Assembly (NCBI RefSeq): GCF_012641475.1
Contig: NZ_JABAIL010000008.1
Location: forward strand, 62,001 to 126,000
Origin: Flammeovirga agarivorans
Lineage (GTDB): Bacteria; Bacteroidota; Bacteroidia; Cytophagales; Flammeovirgaceae
Direction: 5' to 3'
Length of the DNA: 64,000 nucleotides
In this document: in pieces, positions 45,293 to 55,600 of the stretch
How positions within the stretch are numbered: the stretch's first letter is position 1
Layout of the letters: each line of letters opens with the position of its first letter
The notes under the pieces: model-generated
The model's database searches: none
Told to the model about the DNA's origin: nothing
What the model saw: only the letters and a program-made list of their open reading frames with translations
Position numbers and translations under genes: made by a program

Positions 45293-46810
45293 ATGAATAT
45301 CTTGAAACCAATACTAATTTTTCTGCTACTTGTAGTAACAAGTAAAGGATATAGCCAGAAAAAAGAGAAAAAGACTACCAACGAGCAAAAGGAAATTGCT
45401 GACCTAGCCATGAAAATGGAAGGCGGACATAATTCTGGAGACTTACCATGGCGTCTAACATTGAGTAATCCTCTTGAAATGACTGAAAATGCCCAATGGT
45501 TTAATAATGCGGGCTTAGGACTTTTTATTCACTGGGGAACCGCTGCGGGCTATTATGGATCTCCATGGGTCATGCGAAGACCTAAAGAAAAAGGGAGTGA
45601 CCAACCTATGGCATCTTACCAAGAGTATTATGAAAAATCTATCCAAAGGTTTACTGCTGAGAATTACGATCCTTCGCTTTGGATGAATGCTGCAAAAAAG
45701 GCAGGTTTTAAATATGTAGTACTTACTGCAAAACATCACGACGGATATACCCTTTGGCCAAGTAAACATACAGACCTTGGTGTTCAAAAGAATTTAGAAG
45801 GAAGAGATTTGCTTCAACCATTTGTAAAGGCAGTAAAGAACGAAGGTTTGAAATTAGGCTTCTATTTCTCTGGAGCAGATTGGCACTTGGACAAAGAATA
45901 TATGTCCTTGATGAAATATAAAGGAAAAGTACTGAACTGGAAGGGTGAATATGTATCAGAAGCTTCGATTCCACCACTTCCGGTGAAAATTCTAAAACAG
46001 AAGAAAAAAATTGCTTTTGAATTGATGAAAGCATACACTCCTGATATTTGGTGGTGGGATTCGGGTTTACCCGTTAATTTTAAAGAAACAGCCTTGGCGT
46101 ATAACCCAGATATGTTATTCAATAATCGAGGAAATGTCTATCATCCAGATTTTGAAAAAGGCCCTTACCCTGGAGCTCATTTTGTTACACCTGAGAACTT
46201 TCATATGGTGAAGTGGGAGCATATGAAAAAGCTTAAAGCAAATGGTGTAAAGTGGGAAGTATGTATGAGTTTGAATAAAGGATATGGTTGGTTTTATGAA
46301 GGGAAATCCAACAAAAGTGAGTCAATTCGAAATATGGGAGATATACTCTTTGCGATTGCTAGAGTGAGATGTTGGGGAGGAAATGTTCTATTAAACATCA
46401 AACCAAGGCCTGATGGCTCGTTGCCAGATGAGAACTATGTGATGTTTAGTAAAATGGAAAGGTGGATGAAACATAGTAGTCAGTCGATTTATGAAGTTGA
46501 AGGAACTCATTTTCCAGAACAATCAAATGTACCTATCACTACTTCTTTGGACAAAAAGGTTTGGTATGTTCATGCAAGACCTGGTGAATCGAAATGGCAG
46601 AAGGGGCCTTTTTATGAAGGTTGTTCACCAAATCAACCAATAGCCATTCAAAATGTACCTAAAGTCTTGTCTGTAACATTATTGAGAACAGGAGCAAAAG
46701 TAAAGTACCAATACAACGATAGGGAATTAATTATTGATAACCCACCAGCAAATAAAGATGGGTTACATGAAGTGATCAAAGTCGTTATTGACCCCAAAAG
46801 TGTTGAATAG
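45293..46810 (+). CDS. GH29 family alpha-L-fucosidase/alpha-L-galactosidase
   Basis: This 505-residue protein has a signal peptide (MNILKPILIFLLLVVTSKGYSQ). GH29 motifs are GLGLFIHWGTAAGYYGSPW, YVVLTAKHHDGYTLW (the double His) and DIWWWDSGLP, with Asp256 expected as the nucleophile. The family hydrolyses alpha-L-fucosides. Some GH29 enzymes in porphyran-degrading loci instead release alpha-L-galactose from desulfated red-algal galactan, which would fit the sulfatase-rich context. The nucleophile signature is WWWDSG rather than the common W-x-D-G, so a shifted substrate is possible. Transcribed alone. Confidence 0.9.
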   Translation: MNILKPILIFLLLVVTSKGYSQKKEKKTTNEQKEIADLAMKMEGGHNSGDLPWRLTLSNPLEMTENAQWFNNAGLGLFIHWGTAAGYYGSPWVMRRPKEKGSDQPMASYQEYYEKSIQRFTAENYDPSLWMNAAKKAGFKYVVLTAKHHDGYTLWPSKHTDLGVQKNLEGRDLLQPFVKAVKNEGLKLGFYFSGADWHLDKEYMSLMKYKGKVLNWKGEYVSEASIPPLPVKILKQKKKIAFELMKAYTPDIWWWDSGLPVNFKETALAYNPDMLFNNRGNVYHPDFEKGPYPGAHFVTPENFHMVKWEHMKKLKANGVKWEVCMSLNKGYGWFYEGKSNKSESIRNMGDILFAIARVRCWGGNVLLNIKPRPDGSLPDENYVMFSKMERWMKHSSQSIYEVEGTHFPEQSNVPITTSLDKKVWYVHARPGESKWQKGPFYEGCSPNQPIAIQNVPKVLSVTLLRTGAKVKYQYNDRELIIDNPPANKDGLHEVIKVVIDPKSVE

Positions 46811-46840
46811 TTGTTAGGAACAAACATTTTACTAATAAAA

Positions 46841-46896
46841 AAAAGGAGTTGTCAATTTTGTGATATTATTATGAATATCCATTTCAGCTCCTTTTT
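46841..46896 (+). terminator. Intrinsic terminator after the GH29 gene
   Basis: AAAAGGAGTTG (46841-46851) pairs with CAGCTCCTTTT (46885-46895), one wobble, ending in a T-run. Confidence 0.85.
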
Positions 46897-46942
46897 ACTC
46901 AAAATGTCAAATTGCTGATAAACAATCTTTGATTTGACTCTT

Positions 46943-49033
46943 ATGAAACGATCCAATTTTTTAATTACAGCATTACAATGCTTAGTAATAGTGACTTTAT
47001 TTGGATTTGATTCTCCTCAAGAAGATGTTCTAAACCTTAAAAAGGTGGATGGAGAAACTTATACCACTAACAATTTAACCGTAAATCAGGTAAAACAAGG
47101 TGTTGAAATTACTATTCCCAAAGGAAGTAAAGGAGTGATTTCTTTTTCAGCATCTGATGAATATTGGGACCTGACTTCTTATAAATACATGAGTATAGAA
47201 CTTGAAAATAAATCGGACCAACAAGTGCGATTTGACCCTGTACTCATTTATGACAATCCTAGAAAAAAATACCTTAAGAAAAAAGAAAACCTAAGGAATG
47301 AGCATATCGGCTTTATTAATTCAGGAGAGAATTTAGTCTTTAATTGTACGATGATTAGAGATGCGGTAACGAAAAATGATTACCCTCAATCTTCTGATTT
47401 TAAAGGGATGAAAGGAATTCCTGAAGGTGTGGTTTTAAATTTTGCTGGGGTAGATGCTTCTCGTATTAAAAAGGTAAATATTGAGTTTCCATCACAAGAG
47501 TTTGAAAGAAGGGTAATTTTGAAAAGAGTGTTTAAAAATCAAAATGCTGTTTCAGAAATCTATACCAAAAATAAAGAGGAGTTTTTTCCATTTATCAATG
47601 AATATGGACAGTATATTCATGAAAATTGGGAAGGTAAAATTACCAATGATGCTCAGCTAAAAGAAGCACTAGCCAAAGAGGAAGAAGAATTATTAAAATA
47701 TAGTGGATCTAAGGAATGGGATAAATTTGGTGGCTATAAGTTGGGGCCACAATTAAATAAAACAGGGCACTTTAGAACACAGAAAATAGATGGTAAATGG
47801 TGGATCATTGATCCAGAAGGACACCTTTTCTGGTCGAATGGAATAAATGGAGCAGGAAAACTGGAAGTGAAGACACCTATTAAAGGAAGAGAACACTATT
47901 TTAAAAACCTTCCTGCGAAAAATGACCCTGAATATGCAAAGTTTTATGATGGTCAAAAATATATGTTCGGAAAGCAGAACCTTTACAAAAAATATGGTGA
48001 AAATTCTGAGTTTAAATATATCGATTTCTCTTTAAGAAGAATGAGAAGCTGGGGACTAAATACTCTTGGAGGTTGGTCTGAAGAAAGTATCAATGAACAT
48101 AAAGAAGAAAATAAATTACCCTACACTGTAATAGTACATGAAACTTATCCAGAAATTCATGAGAAATTTCCTGATGTCTTTAACCCAAAGTGGGAGTCCA
48201 ATTTGGAAGAGAAATTAAAGAAGAGATTAGAAGGTAAAGCAGATGACCCTTTCTTATTTGGTGTATTTGTTAATAATGAGATCCATTGGAAGAACCCTGC
48301 AGGTTTGGCAATCAGTACATTAGAAAAAGGGAAGAAATCTTATGGTAAAGCAGCTTTTGTGAAGCTTTTACAAGATAATTTGAAAGAGATTCATCAATTC
48401 AATAAACTTGCTGGAACTAGCTTCTCTAGCTGGGAGGAGCTTTTAAATACATATGTAAAGAAAAAAGAGATCAAGTGGGTGAATATCAGAAAGTATACGG
48501 AAGCACATTATAAGAACATGTGCGAGACTTACTTTGGGATATCACAACGTTTGATAAAGAAATATGCTCCCAACACGATGTATATTGGTTGTCGTTGGCA
48601 TGGTAATCATAAGAACAACATAAATTTAGAAGTGAGTGCAAAGTACCTCGATTTGATGTCGTTCAATGCTTACGAAAATGAAGTGGAACATTATAAGTAT
48701 CCCTACAAATACATCGATAAGCCTTTTATTATTTCAGAATTCAACTTTGGTGCTTTAGATACGGGTAAGTTTTTTCCAGGGTTGGGATATGCTTCCAACC
48801 AACGTAACAGGGGAGAGAAGTACATCAACTTTGTTTCTGGAGCATTAAGAAATCCTCGTTGTGTGGGAACCCATTGGTTTATGTGGGCCAACTCAACAAC
48901 TGCAGGTAAGGGCAATGGAGAAAATGCTAACTGTGGAGTAGTTTCTGCAACAGATCAGGTTTACTACGAATTAGTAAACTACATGAGACAAATCAACTAT
49001 AAAATGTATAGTTATCGTTTACAGCAACAGTAA
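46943..49033 (+). CDS. GH50 (beta-agarase family) glycoside hydrolase
   Basis: The ATG at 46943 is preferred over a TTG nine bases upstream. The 696-residue product has a hydrophobic N-terminus (signal peptide, about residues 1-25) and a beta-sandwich domain (about 30-215). A TIM barrel follows with GH50 signatures GKWWIIDPEGHLFWSNGI, LNTLGGWSEES, FGVFVNNEIHW (acid/base Glu446), YIGCRWHGN, DLMSFNAY and FIISEFNFGALDTGKF (nucleophile Glu599). THWFMWANSTTAGKGNGEN is also family-like. GH50 enzymes cleave the beta-1,4 bond of agarose-type galactans. The RYxGD-like active-site context is not identical to classical agarases, so a sulfated or modified galactan is possible. Confidence 0.88.
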   Translation: MKRSNFLITALQCLVIVTLFGFDSPQEDVLNLKKVDGETYTTNNLTVNQVKQGVEITIPKGSKGVISFSASDEYWDLTSYKYMSIELENKSDQQVRFDPVLIYDNPRKKYLKKKENLRNEHIGFINSGENLVFNCTMIRDAVTKNDYPQSSDFKGMKGIPEGVVLNFAGVDASRIKKVNIEFPSQEFERRVILKRVFKNQNAVSEIYTKNKEEFFPFINEYGQYIHENWEGKITNDAQLKEALAKEEEELLKYSGSKEWDKFGGYKLGPQLNKTGHFRTQKIDGKWWIIDPEGHLFWSNGINGAGKLEVKTPIKGREHYFKNLPAKNDPEYAKFYDGQKYMFGKQNLYKKYGENSEFKYIDFSLRRMRSWGLNTLGGWSEESINEHKEENKLPYTVIVHETYPEIHEKFPDVFNPKWESNLEEKLKKRLEGKADDPFLFGVFVNNEIHWKNPAGLAISTLEKGKKSYGKAAFVKLLQDNLKEIHQFNKLAGTSFSSWEELLNTYVKKKEIKWVNIRKYTEAHYKNMCETYFGISQRLIKKYAPNTMYIGCRWHGNHKNNINLEVSAKYLDLMSFNAYENEVEHYKYPYKYIDKPFIISEFNFGALDTGKFFPGLGYASNQRNRGEKYINFVSGALRNPRCVGTHWFMWANSTTAGKGNGENANCGVVSATDQVYYELVNYMRQINYKMYSYRLQQQ

Positions 49034-49222
49034 TAATGTATTATAAATGATAGAAGGTCTATAAAGTGTTATGAATAGGTTCATAAGTGATCATCATTTA
49101 CACTTGGACTGAGTATGTTTGTAATGTTCAAAAAGAAAGTAAACAGACTTCACCACAAGTTGAACAGACTTATGGAAAGTTAATAAAATGAGAATTATTA
49201 ATAGTAATTACATACCATGATG

Positions 49223-49251
49223 AAAAGGTCAGATATTGTCTGACCTTTTTT
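49223..49251 (+). terminator. Intrinsic terminator distal to GH50
   Basis: AAAAGGTCAGA (49223-49233) pairs perfectly with TCTGACCTTTT (49239-49249), followed by more T residues. It is about 190 bases beyond the GH50 stop codon. Confidence 0.88.
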
Positions 49252-49618
49252 GGTTTCTAGACTCATTTTTCATTAAAAGTATAATTTACGCTAATTCAGG
49301 TCTGAAATGTGACCGTTGAGCTGATTATTGCTATTTATTGATGATTAATTGTCCTAACAGGTCATAATGAAATAATAAATTTGTTATACAAGGATGCAGA
49401 AAACGCTGCTACTTTGTCATTCGATGACTAATTAATTCGGATGAGTTCTTTGAGAGAAGTGTAGCCATATTTTAGGCAAGATTATAAATAATGGGAATAT
49501 TTTTTTACTCCTTATTTCGTTTGAGGAGGTTTATAGTAGGATTTATTTCTAAGTATGTTATGTGTGACTCACTATATAAGTAGATTAATGAAGACAATTA
49601 ACAGTAATGGATTTTAAG

Positions 49619-49655
49619 AATAGACTTCTCGTTTGAGGAGTCTATTTTTCTTTTA
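49619..49655 (+). terminator. Orphan terminator, possible leader attenuator of beta-helix gene 4
   Basis: AATAGACTTCTC (49619-49630) pairs with GAGGAGTCTATT (49635-49646), 12 pairs with one wobble and a GTTT loop. TTTCTTTT follows. No gene lies between the previous terminator and this one. It is about 91 bases upstream of the next start codon. Confidence 0.88.
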
Positions 49656-49745
49656 AAAATGAGAAAAAGAATCTAAGCTGTAGGTCGAATTCATTGATTT
49701 TTCAATTCCCGCACTTTTTTAAAAATGACAAACTAAAGTTCTAAT

Positions 49746-52340
49746 ATGCAAAAAGTACTACTACTCTTTTTTGCTTTTTTACCTTCATGGGTATTTGCAG
49801 AATATGATCAATCTTTGGAAGCTGAAAAAGCTTTGTTTTCATCTGGTGCAGTTTTGACCACTAACGTTAATGCTTCGGGTGGGGAATTTATGAAAATAGA
49901 ACCTGATGAATGGATCACTTTTGATATTAATGATATTACCGAAAGCGGTACCTACGCATTGCAGGTCTTTAAATTTAATGGTGGTTCTTCACAGCAAGTA
50001 GAAATAAAATCAAATGATAATGATTTTCAAGAATATAACTTGAATCCATCAAATTGGGCATATGTTGGTCCCGCTGTTGCTACACTATTAGAAATCGAAC
50101 TTAAAGAAGGTGACAATACGATTACTTTTAAAGCAGTTTCAGGTCATACGATTTTGTTAGATAGAATTAGAATCTATCAGGAAAGTGAAAGCTCAATTCC
50201 CAAAAGTTATTATTTCAGTGCCGAGGGCGATGATGCAAATGAAGGAACAATGGCATCTCCTTGGAAAACGTTGGCAAAAGCATCACAAATAGCTCAAGAC
50301 ATTAATACAGGCGGATTATTAAAACCCGGAGATCAATTGTTATTTAAAAGAGGTGACACATTTGAAGGAAACTTGATTCTAAAATGTAGCGGAACTGCTT
50401 TAGCACCAATAACAATTTCTAGTTATGGTGAAGGTGAATTACCAGTGATTTCAGGTTCTGGAAATATTGACGGAGGAGATTATTTTGAAGCAATGAAGTT
50501 GATCAATACTTCTTTTCTAGATATTTCTCACTTATGGATAAAGAACGATAGAAAAAACATGAGTAGATTTTCTTGGGGACATGAAAAGAGCTTTGGAATT
50601 CTTGTGGTAGCCAATAATTGGGGAGTGGGGGTTGCTGAAGGTCTAACCTTTCATGATCTAAAATTCTCAGATATTTTTGGAGATTCTTTACCTGAGGACT
50701 TTGATGCATTAAACGTAACTGGACTTCGTTTTGAATCGGATAGTAATAAGGTAGATAAGGAAATAACCATTAGAGATGTTTTAATTGAAGATTGTTTCTT
50801 TACAAACATAGGAAAAGCAGGAGTATGGTCTATCCACAAAGGAAAAACAACCGAAGAAGATAGCGTTAACAGGTCGATTAATTTTGTGATCAGAAATAAT
50901 GAATTTCAGAAAACTGGAGGCTCTGGAGTTATTCTATCTAAGGTCCATAATGCATTGGTAGAAAATAACCTTTTCGACCATACGGGGTATAGCACTGAAG
51001 AGGAACCAAGATTGGTAGGTAGAGGAAGTGGAATGTGGGTGTTTTCTTCGAATAATATTATTGCTCAATACAATGAATCATACAGTGTAAGAGGTCCAAA
51101 TGATTCTTATGGTTTACATATTGATTTTGGGAATAAAAATATCTTATATCAATACAATTATACAGAAGATTGTGAAGGTGGTTTTGTGGAAATACTAGGA
51201 GACAATACCAATGTAGCTTATCGTTTTAATGTTAGTGTGAATGATGGTTTTAGAGATTTTCATGGAAATACACTATGGACTTCCGGTTTTGTGGGCACAA
51301 CAACTGTAGATGGAATCAAAGTTCAGAGAGAACACATCCCATCAGATAGTGTATATATTTATAATAATACAGTATACATCGATAAGCCTTATACTCCAGA
51401 TATCACAATGTATAGTAAAAATACATATGTGTACAATAATATTTTTGTTCATGAAGGAGAGGGAAGAATAGGAGATATTATCGAATTAGAAATGGAAGAG
51501 GATTTTATAGTTTCCAATAATTTATTCTTTGGTAATGTAAATGAGGACTTCTCTAAATTAGATACAAAAGCATTGATGAAAGATCCTTTATTTAAAGATA
51601 AAGGGAAAAGTCAGAAAGAAAATTATCAAATTTTAGAAAAGAGTCCAGTAATCAATGCAGGCCAATCATTTCCTGAACCTTCTTTCTATGTTATAGGGAA
51701 AGGTATTTTTAAAGATGTGACACCATTCCCACAGCAGGATATTTTTGGTAACTCGTTAACAGTATCTACTCAAATCCCCAATATTGGAGCAGACAATAAC
51801 TTCAATACGAATACAATTGTTGAAACACCAGATTATAACGTTTCATTTGGTGATCACTTTACGGAATTGTCTGTTGGAGATGTGATTACTTTAGATCTTA
51901 TTATCGATCATGAAAAATTAGCGTTAGAAGATTTCGAATTTATTGTTGATGACGAGAATATAGCAACTATCACAAATAACATTCTGATTGCAAAGGCAGA
52001 GGGAGAAGTGACGGTAACTGCAATCAATACTTCTTTTAATATTGAGGCATCCATCACATTTTCAATTACAGAAAATAATCAAGTTACATCTACAAACTCT
52101 CATGCAACTCAGGTAATGGTTTATCCAAATCCAGCAACAGGTCAATTATCGATTAATACTAGAAATTGGGATGGACCTAAACAGGTGACCATGACCAATC
52201 TATTGGGAGTGAATTACCTAATAACAGAGATAAATCAGGTAGATGTCATTAATGTAAGTAGTCTTCCTAGAGGTATTTATGTGCTACAAATTAAGGGATT
52301 TAATGATGAGATTTATCGCTCTAAAATAACATTAAAATAA
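49746..52340 (+). CDS. T9SS-exported beta-helix protein 4
   Basis: This is an 864-residue protein. Module order is signal peptide (MQKVLLLFFAFLPSWVFA), CBM6/35-like domain (about 22-150), right-handed beta-helix (155-685), a degenerate Big2-like domain (697-778) and T9SS sorting domain (788-864). It lacks the CenC-like modules of the 17.5-kb sister, with which it shares GVWSIHKGK, GGSGVILSK, SVRGPNDSYGLHIDFGNKN and YNYTEDCEGGFVEIL. The conserved acidic residues in those segments are candidate catalytic sites. Predicted extracellular. It has the longest leader of the set, which contains a terminator hairpin. Confidence 0.88.
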   Translation: MQKVLLLFFAFLPSWVFAEYDQSLEAEKALFSSGAVLTTNVNASGGEFMKIEPDEWITFDINDITESGTYALQVFKFNGGSSQQVEIKSNDNDFQEYNLNPSNWAYVGPAVATLLEIELKEGDNTITFKAVSGHTILLDRIRIYQESESSIPKSYYFSAEGDDANEGTMASPWKTLAKASQIAQDINTGGLLKPGDQLLFKRGDTFEGNLILKCSGTALAPITISSYGEGELPVISGSGNIDGGDYFEAMKLINTSFLDISHLWIKNDRKNMSRFSWGHEKSFGILVVANNWGVGVAEGLTFHDLKFSDIFGDSLPEDFDALNVTGLRFESDSNKVDKEITIRDVLIEDCFFTNIGKAGVWSIHKGKTTEEDSVNRSINFVIRNNEFQKTGGSGVILSKVHNALVENNLFDHTGYSTEEEPRLVGRGSGMWVFSSNNIIAQYNESYSVRGPNDSYGLHIDFGNKNILYQYNYTEDCEGGFVEILGDNTNVAYRFNVSVNDGFRDFHGNTLWTSGFVGTTTVDGIKVQREHIPSDSVYIYNNTVYIDKPYTPDITMYSKNTYVYNNIFVHEGEGRIGDIIELEMEEDFIVSNNLFFGNVNEDFSKLDTKALMKDPLFKDKGKSQKENYQILEKSPVINAGQSFPEPSFYVIGKGIFKDVTPFPQQDIFGNSLTVSTQIPNIGADNNFNTNTIVETPDYNVSFGDHFTELSVGDVITLDLIIDHEKLALEDFEFIVDDENIATITNNILIAKAEGEVTVTAINTSFNIEASITFSITENNQVTSTNSHATQVMVYPNPATGQLSINTRNWDGPKQVTMTNLLGVNYLITEINQVDVINVSSLPRGIYVLQIKGFNDEIYRSKITLK

Positions 52341-52479
52341 ATGTTGTTTATACGCTAATTAACCTATATTTTGTGTCATTTATGTCAATTATTTGTCATG
52401 AAATGGTCTAATTTGAGCTCATATAAACTACTTGATTCCAATAATTTTACAATATGATGTTGAATGACCTCTTACTATA

Positions 52480-52495
52480 CAAAATACTACTTAAC
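52480..52495 (+). promoter_or_regulatory. Shared upstream motif copy 1 (CAAAATACTACTTAAC)
   Basis: Differs by one base from the copy at 63299-63314. It lies 133 bases before the start of the 52.6-kb gene. It may be a regulator site or promoter region; this rests on recurrence only. Confidence 0.3.
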
Positions 52496-52612
52496 CATAG
52501 AAGATGACTTTACCTTCTATAACAGGAATTCAATATTCAAACTTTTATTACGCATTCGTAATATCTAATAGTATTATGAAGCGGCTATTTTCTTATTTTA
52601 TTTTATAATGGA

Positions 52613-55600
52613 ATGAAATTTTTTTTACTAAACTTATTGACAATCACATTCCTCTTCAGTTTCACTCAGGCTTCTTTAGCTGAAGATGTAACAGGAGATG
52701 TGATCTATGTTGATGCCACAAGTGGTAACGACAGTAATGACGGAACAGAGTTAAGCCCATTAAAATCGCTTACAAAAGCATTAAGTACGGATCACTTACA
52801 ACAGAAAGTGGCCACTATTATTTATGTGAAAGGTACTTTTACAGAGGATAAGAATATTACGCTTAAAGGGTCTAATAATTCTACTTCTAGATATGATGTT
52901 ACCATCAAAAGTTGGGGAGATGAACAAGCCGTATTCCAAGGTGATAAAGCATACGGTGCTAGATTTATGAAAATCCAAGTGACAGATATGGTTTTCGAAA
53001 ATGTTACCATTAGAGACTTTGGAAATGCTGATAATGGAGGAGCCTTATTTATTGATTGGAGTGCCAACGTAGAAATTAGATCTTGTAATATTATTGGTAA
53101 TAAAGCGCTCTACAATGCGTCAAAAAAAGTAGGTGGTGGAGCCATTCATACTGCAGGTTTCCTAAAAGTATATGATTCTTATTTTGCAGAAAACTTTTCA
53201 GAAGATAAAGGAGCGGCAATTAGTGTGGCTTTAAAGGATCTGACAATGGAAAATACATTGATCTATAATAACTCTACGAATGCGGGTGGAACTGAATATG
53301 GTGGAGCAATTATGGTTGCTGCTAATGATAAAAATGATGCAAACCTAAAGATGAATAACACTACTATTGTAGGTAATTATTCAAATTTTGCAGCAGGTGG
53401 TGCAGCAGGTATCATTTTATTAGACCATAAGAAAGGACCAAAGGTAAATATCCTTGAGTTTAGAAATAACTTACTTTACAATTATGTAGACGGGAAAAGC
53501 CAAAATTGGTCAGTCGATTTATTTGCAAAGCAAGCCCGTATTATTGAAGAAGCTCAAAATTTAGAATACAACGTTCTTAATGTAAAAAATGCAACTGTTG
53601 AGTTCGGTGAGAATTCAACAAACCAGGTCATCTCAAATATCTTTGATGAGGAGGACCCTGAGCTAATAGTGAAGAATGTAAAAGAACAAATGAAAGTGGG
53701 TACCAGCTTAGCAGTGGATGAGAATGGAGCATTTGTCTTACCTAAGAATGATAAAGGTGTATACTATTTACCCATCTACTTTGGTAGTGTAGCGATTGAC
53801 AATGGATACAATACAGGTACGAATGATATTGTAGGAAACGCAGCGATTGGAGGTGGAAAAGATGTTGGTCAGTATGAATTTTCAGGTTCACCAGCAACTA
53901 TTAAATTAACATCTGCTAGTGAAATTGAGTATACAGGAGAAGCTATCAATACACCTACTTTCTCTATCGAAGATGAAGGTGGAAACGATATTTCAGGAGA
54001 AGTAACTTTAACAGTAACTTATAATGATGGCACTGATTTACCTTTAATGCCAGGAGTTTATACTGTAAAAGCAACATTGGATGTGTTAGAATCAGGTTTT
54101 AACGCCGAATTAGTAACTGAGATTACAGTAACAAAACAATCAGCAGCAATTACATTAACTACAGAAGACTTATCAGCTACTTATGATGGTACTGAAAAAA
54201 CTGTGGGCGTAACATCGGATTATAACTATACGATTACGTACCAAGAAGGTGAAGAAGATCCAACAACCACTGCTCCTGTAAATGCTGGCGAGTATACAGT
54301 TGTAGCAAGCATTGACGAAACTTTATACCGAGGTGAAGCAACTGCTACTTTAACCATTGATAAAGCTACGGTTACGCTTTCAGAAACAAGTGCAACAGCT
54401 ACTTATAATGCTATGGCTCAAAGTTATGGTTTCAAAATTACAGGTGCAGCAGATGAAGATCTAACTGATGTTGTAAATGCAGACGTTACTTACGATTCAG
54501 AAACTGAAGTTCCATTTGATGCCAACGCTTATGCAGTGGTAGTGACCGTAAATGATATGAACTACAAGAGTGATGCTACTTTAGAGGGTACTTTTACAAT
54601 CGAGAAAGCAGATGTTGAGTTTACTGTTGGTGAAGATAAGTCGTTTGTTTATAACGGTGAAAAACAAACTCCAGAGATTACAGTGACACCAGAAGTAGAT
54701 TTCGATGTGGAAATTTCTGGAGAAGATAACACTTTAGGTATTGATGTCGCTGAATATACTGCCACAGCAACAATTACAGACCCTAACTATGAAGGTAGTG
54801 TAGCGGTTGATTATGAAATAACAAAGGCTACAGCAACAATTCAATTATTTGACTTGGTACATCTGAATGATGGAAATGTAAAAGCGGCATCTTATAAAGT
54901 ACTTGATGGTGATGGTGAGGAAGTGATGGTTACTGTAAACTTAACTTATTCACAAGAAGGCGAAGAAGTAGTAGATCCTAAAGAAGGTGGTGACTATATG
55001 GTATATGCTGAAATTGATGATAAAAACTTTGAAGGTAGTAACGAAGCAGAGTTTATCATTTCAAGCAAAATGACTGCTGATATTTCTGTTGAAATTACAT
55101 CGGTAGTATACAATGGCTCAGCTCAAGCAGTAGTATATTCAGTAGCTGATGAAAGTGAAAATGCAATCGATACCTCTGCGGGTACAGTTACTGTTACTTA
55201 CAATGATGCAGAAGAGGTGCCATCAGATGCAGGTATATACCAAGTGAAAATTACTTATGAGGATGATACTTACTATGGATTCACTTCATTTGATTTTGAA
55301 ATTACAAAGCAGGAAGTGACAATTACAAAGGACTTGGATAGCTTCGTGTATAATGAAGCAGTTCAATTACCAACTTATACTTTGTCAATGGATGCATTGA
55401 ATGTGATGGAAGAATTAACAAGCGGTAATGGTACAGATGCAGGTGATCACCAATTAAAGGTAATGATCAATGAAGTGAACTACCAAGGTGAGTTAATCAT
55501 TGAATATACAATTGAAAAAGCACCAATTTCAGTGGCGTTATCAGATCTATCTTATGTTTATGATGCTTCAGAAAAAAGTGCAACTGTGGTACTTGGAAAA

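Larger units (their letters stand above)
49034..49745. other. 712-base intergenic region with two terminator hairpins
   Basis: No gene of ordinary length is seen. A short frame at 49115-49183 would encode a basic 22-residue peptide (MFVMFKKKVNRLHHKLNRLM...), just before the first terminator. The first hairpin (49223-49249) ends the GH50 transcript. The second (49619-49646) has no gene in front of it and lies in the leader of beta-helix gene 4. A TAAATTTG at 49376-49383 matches the -7 promoter consensus. Confidence 0.6.
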
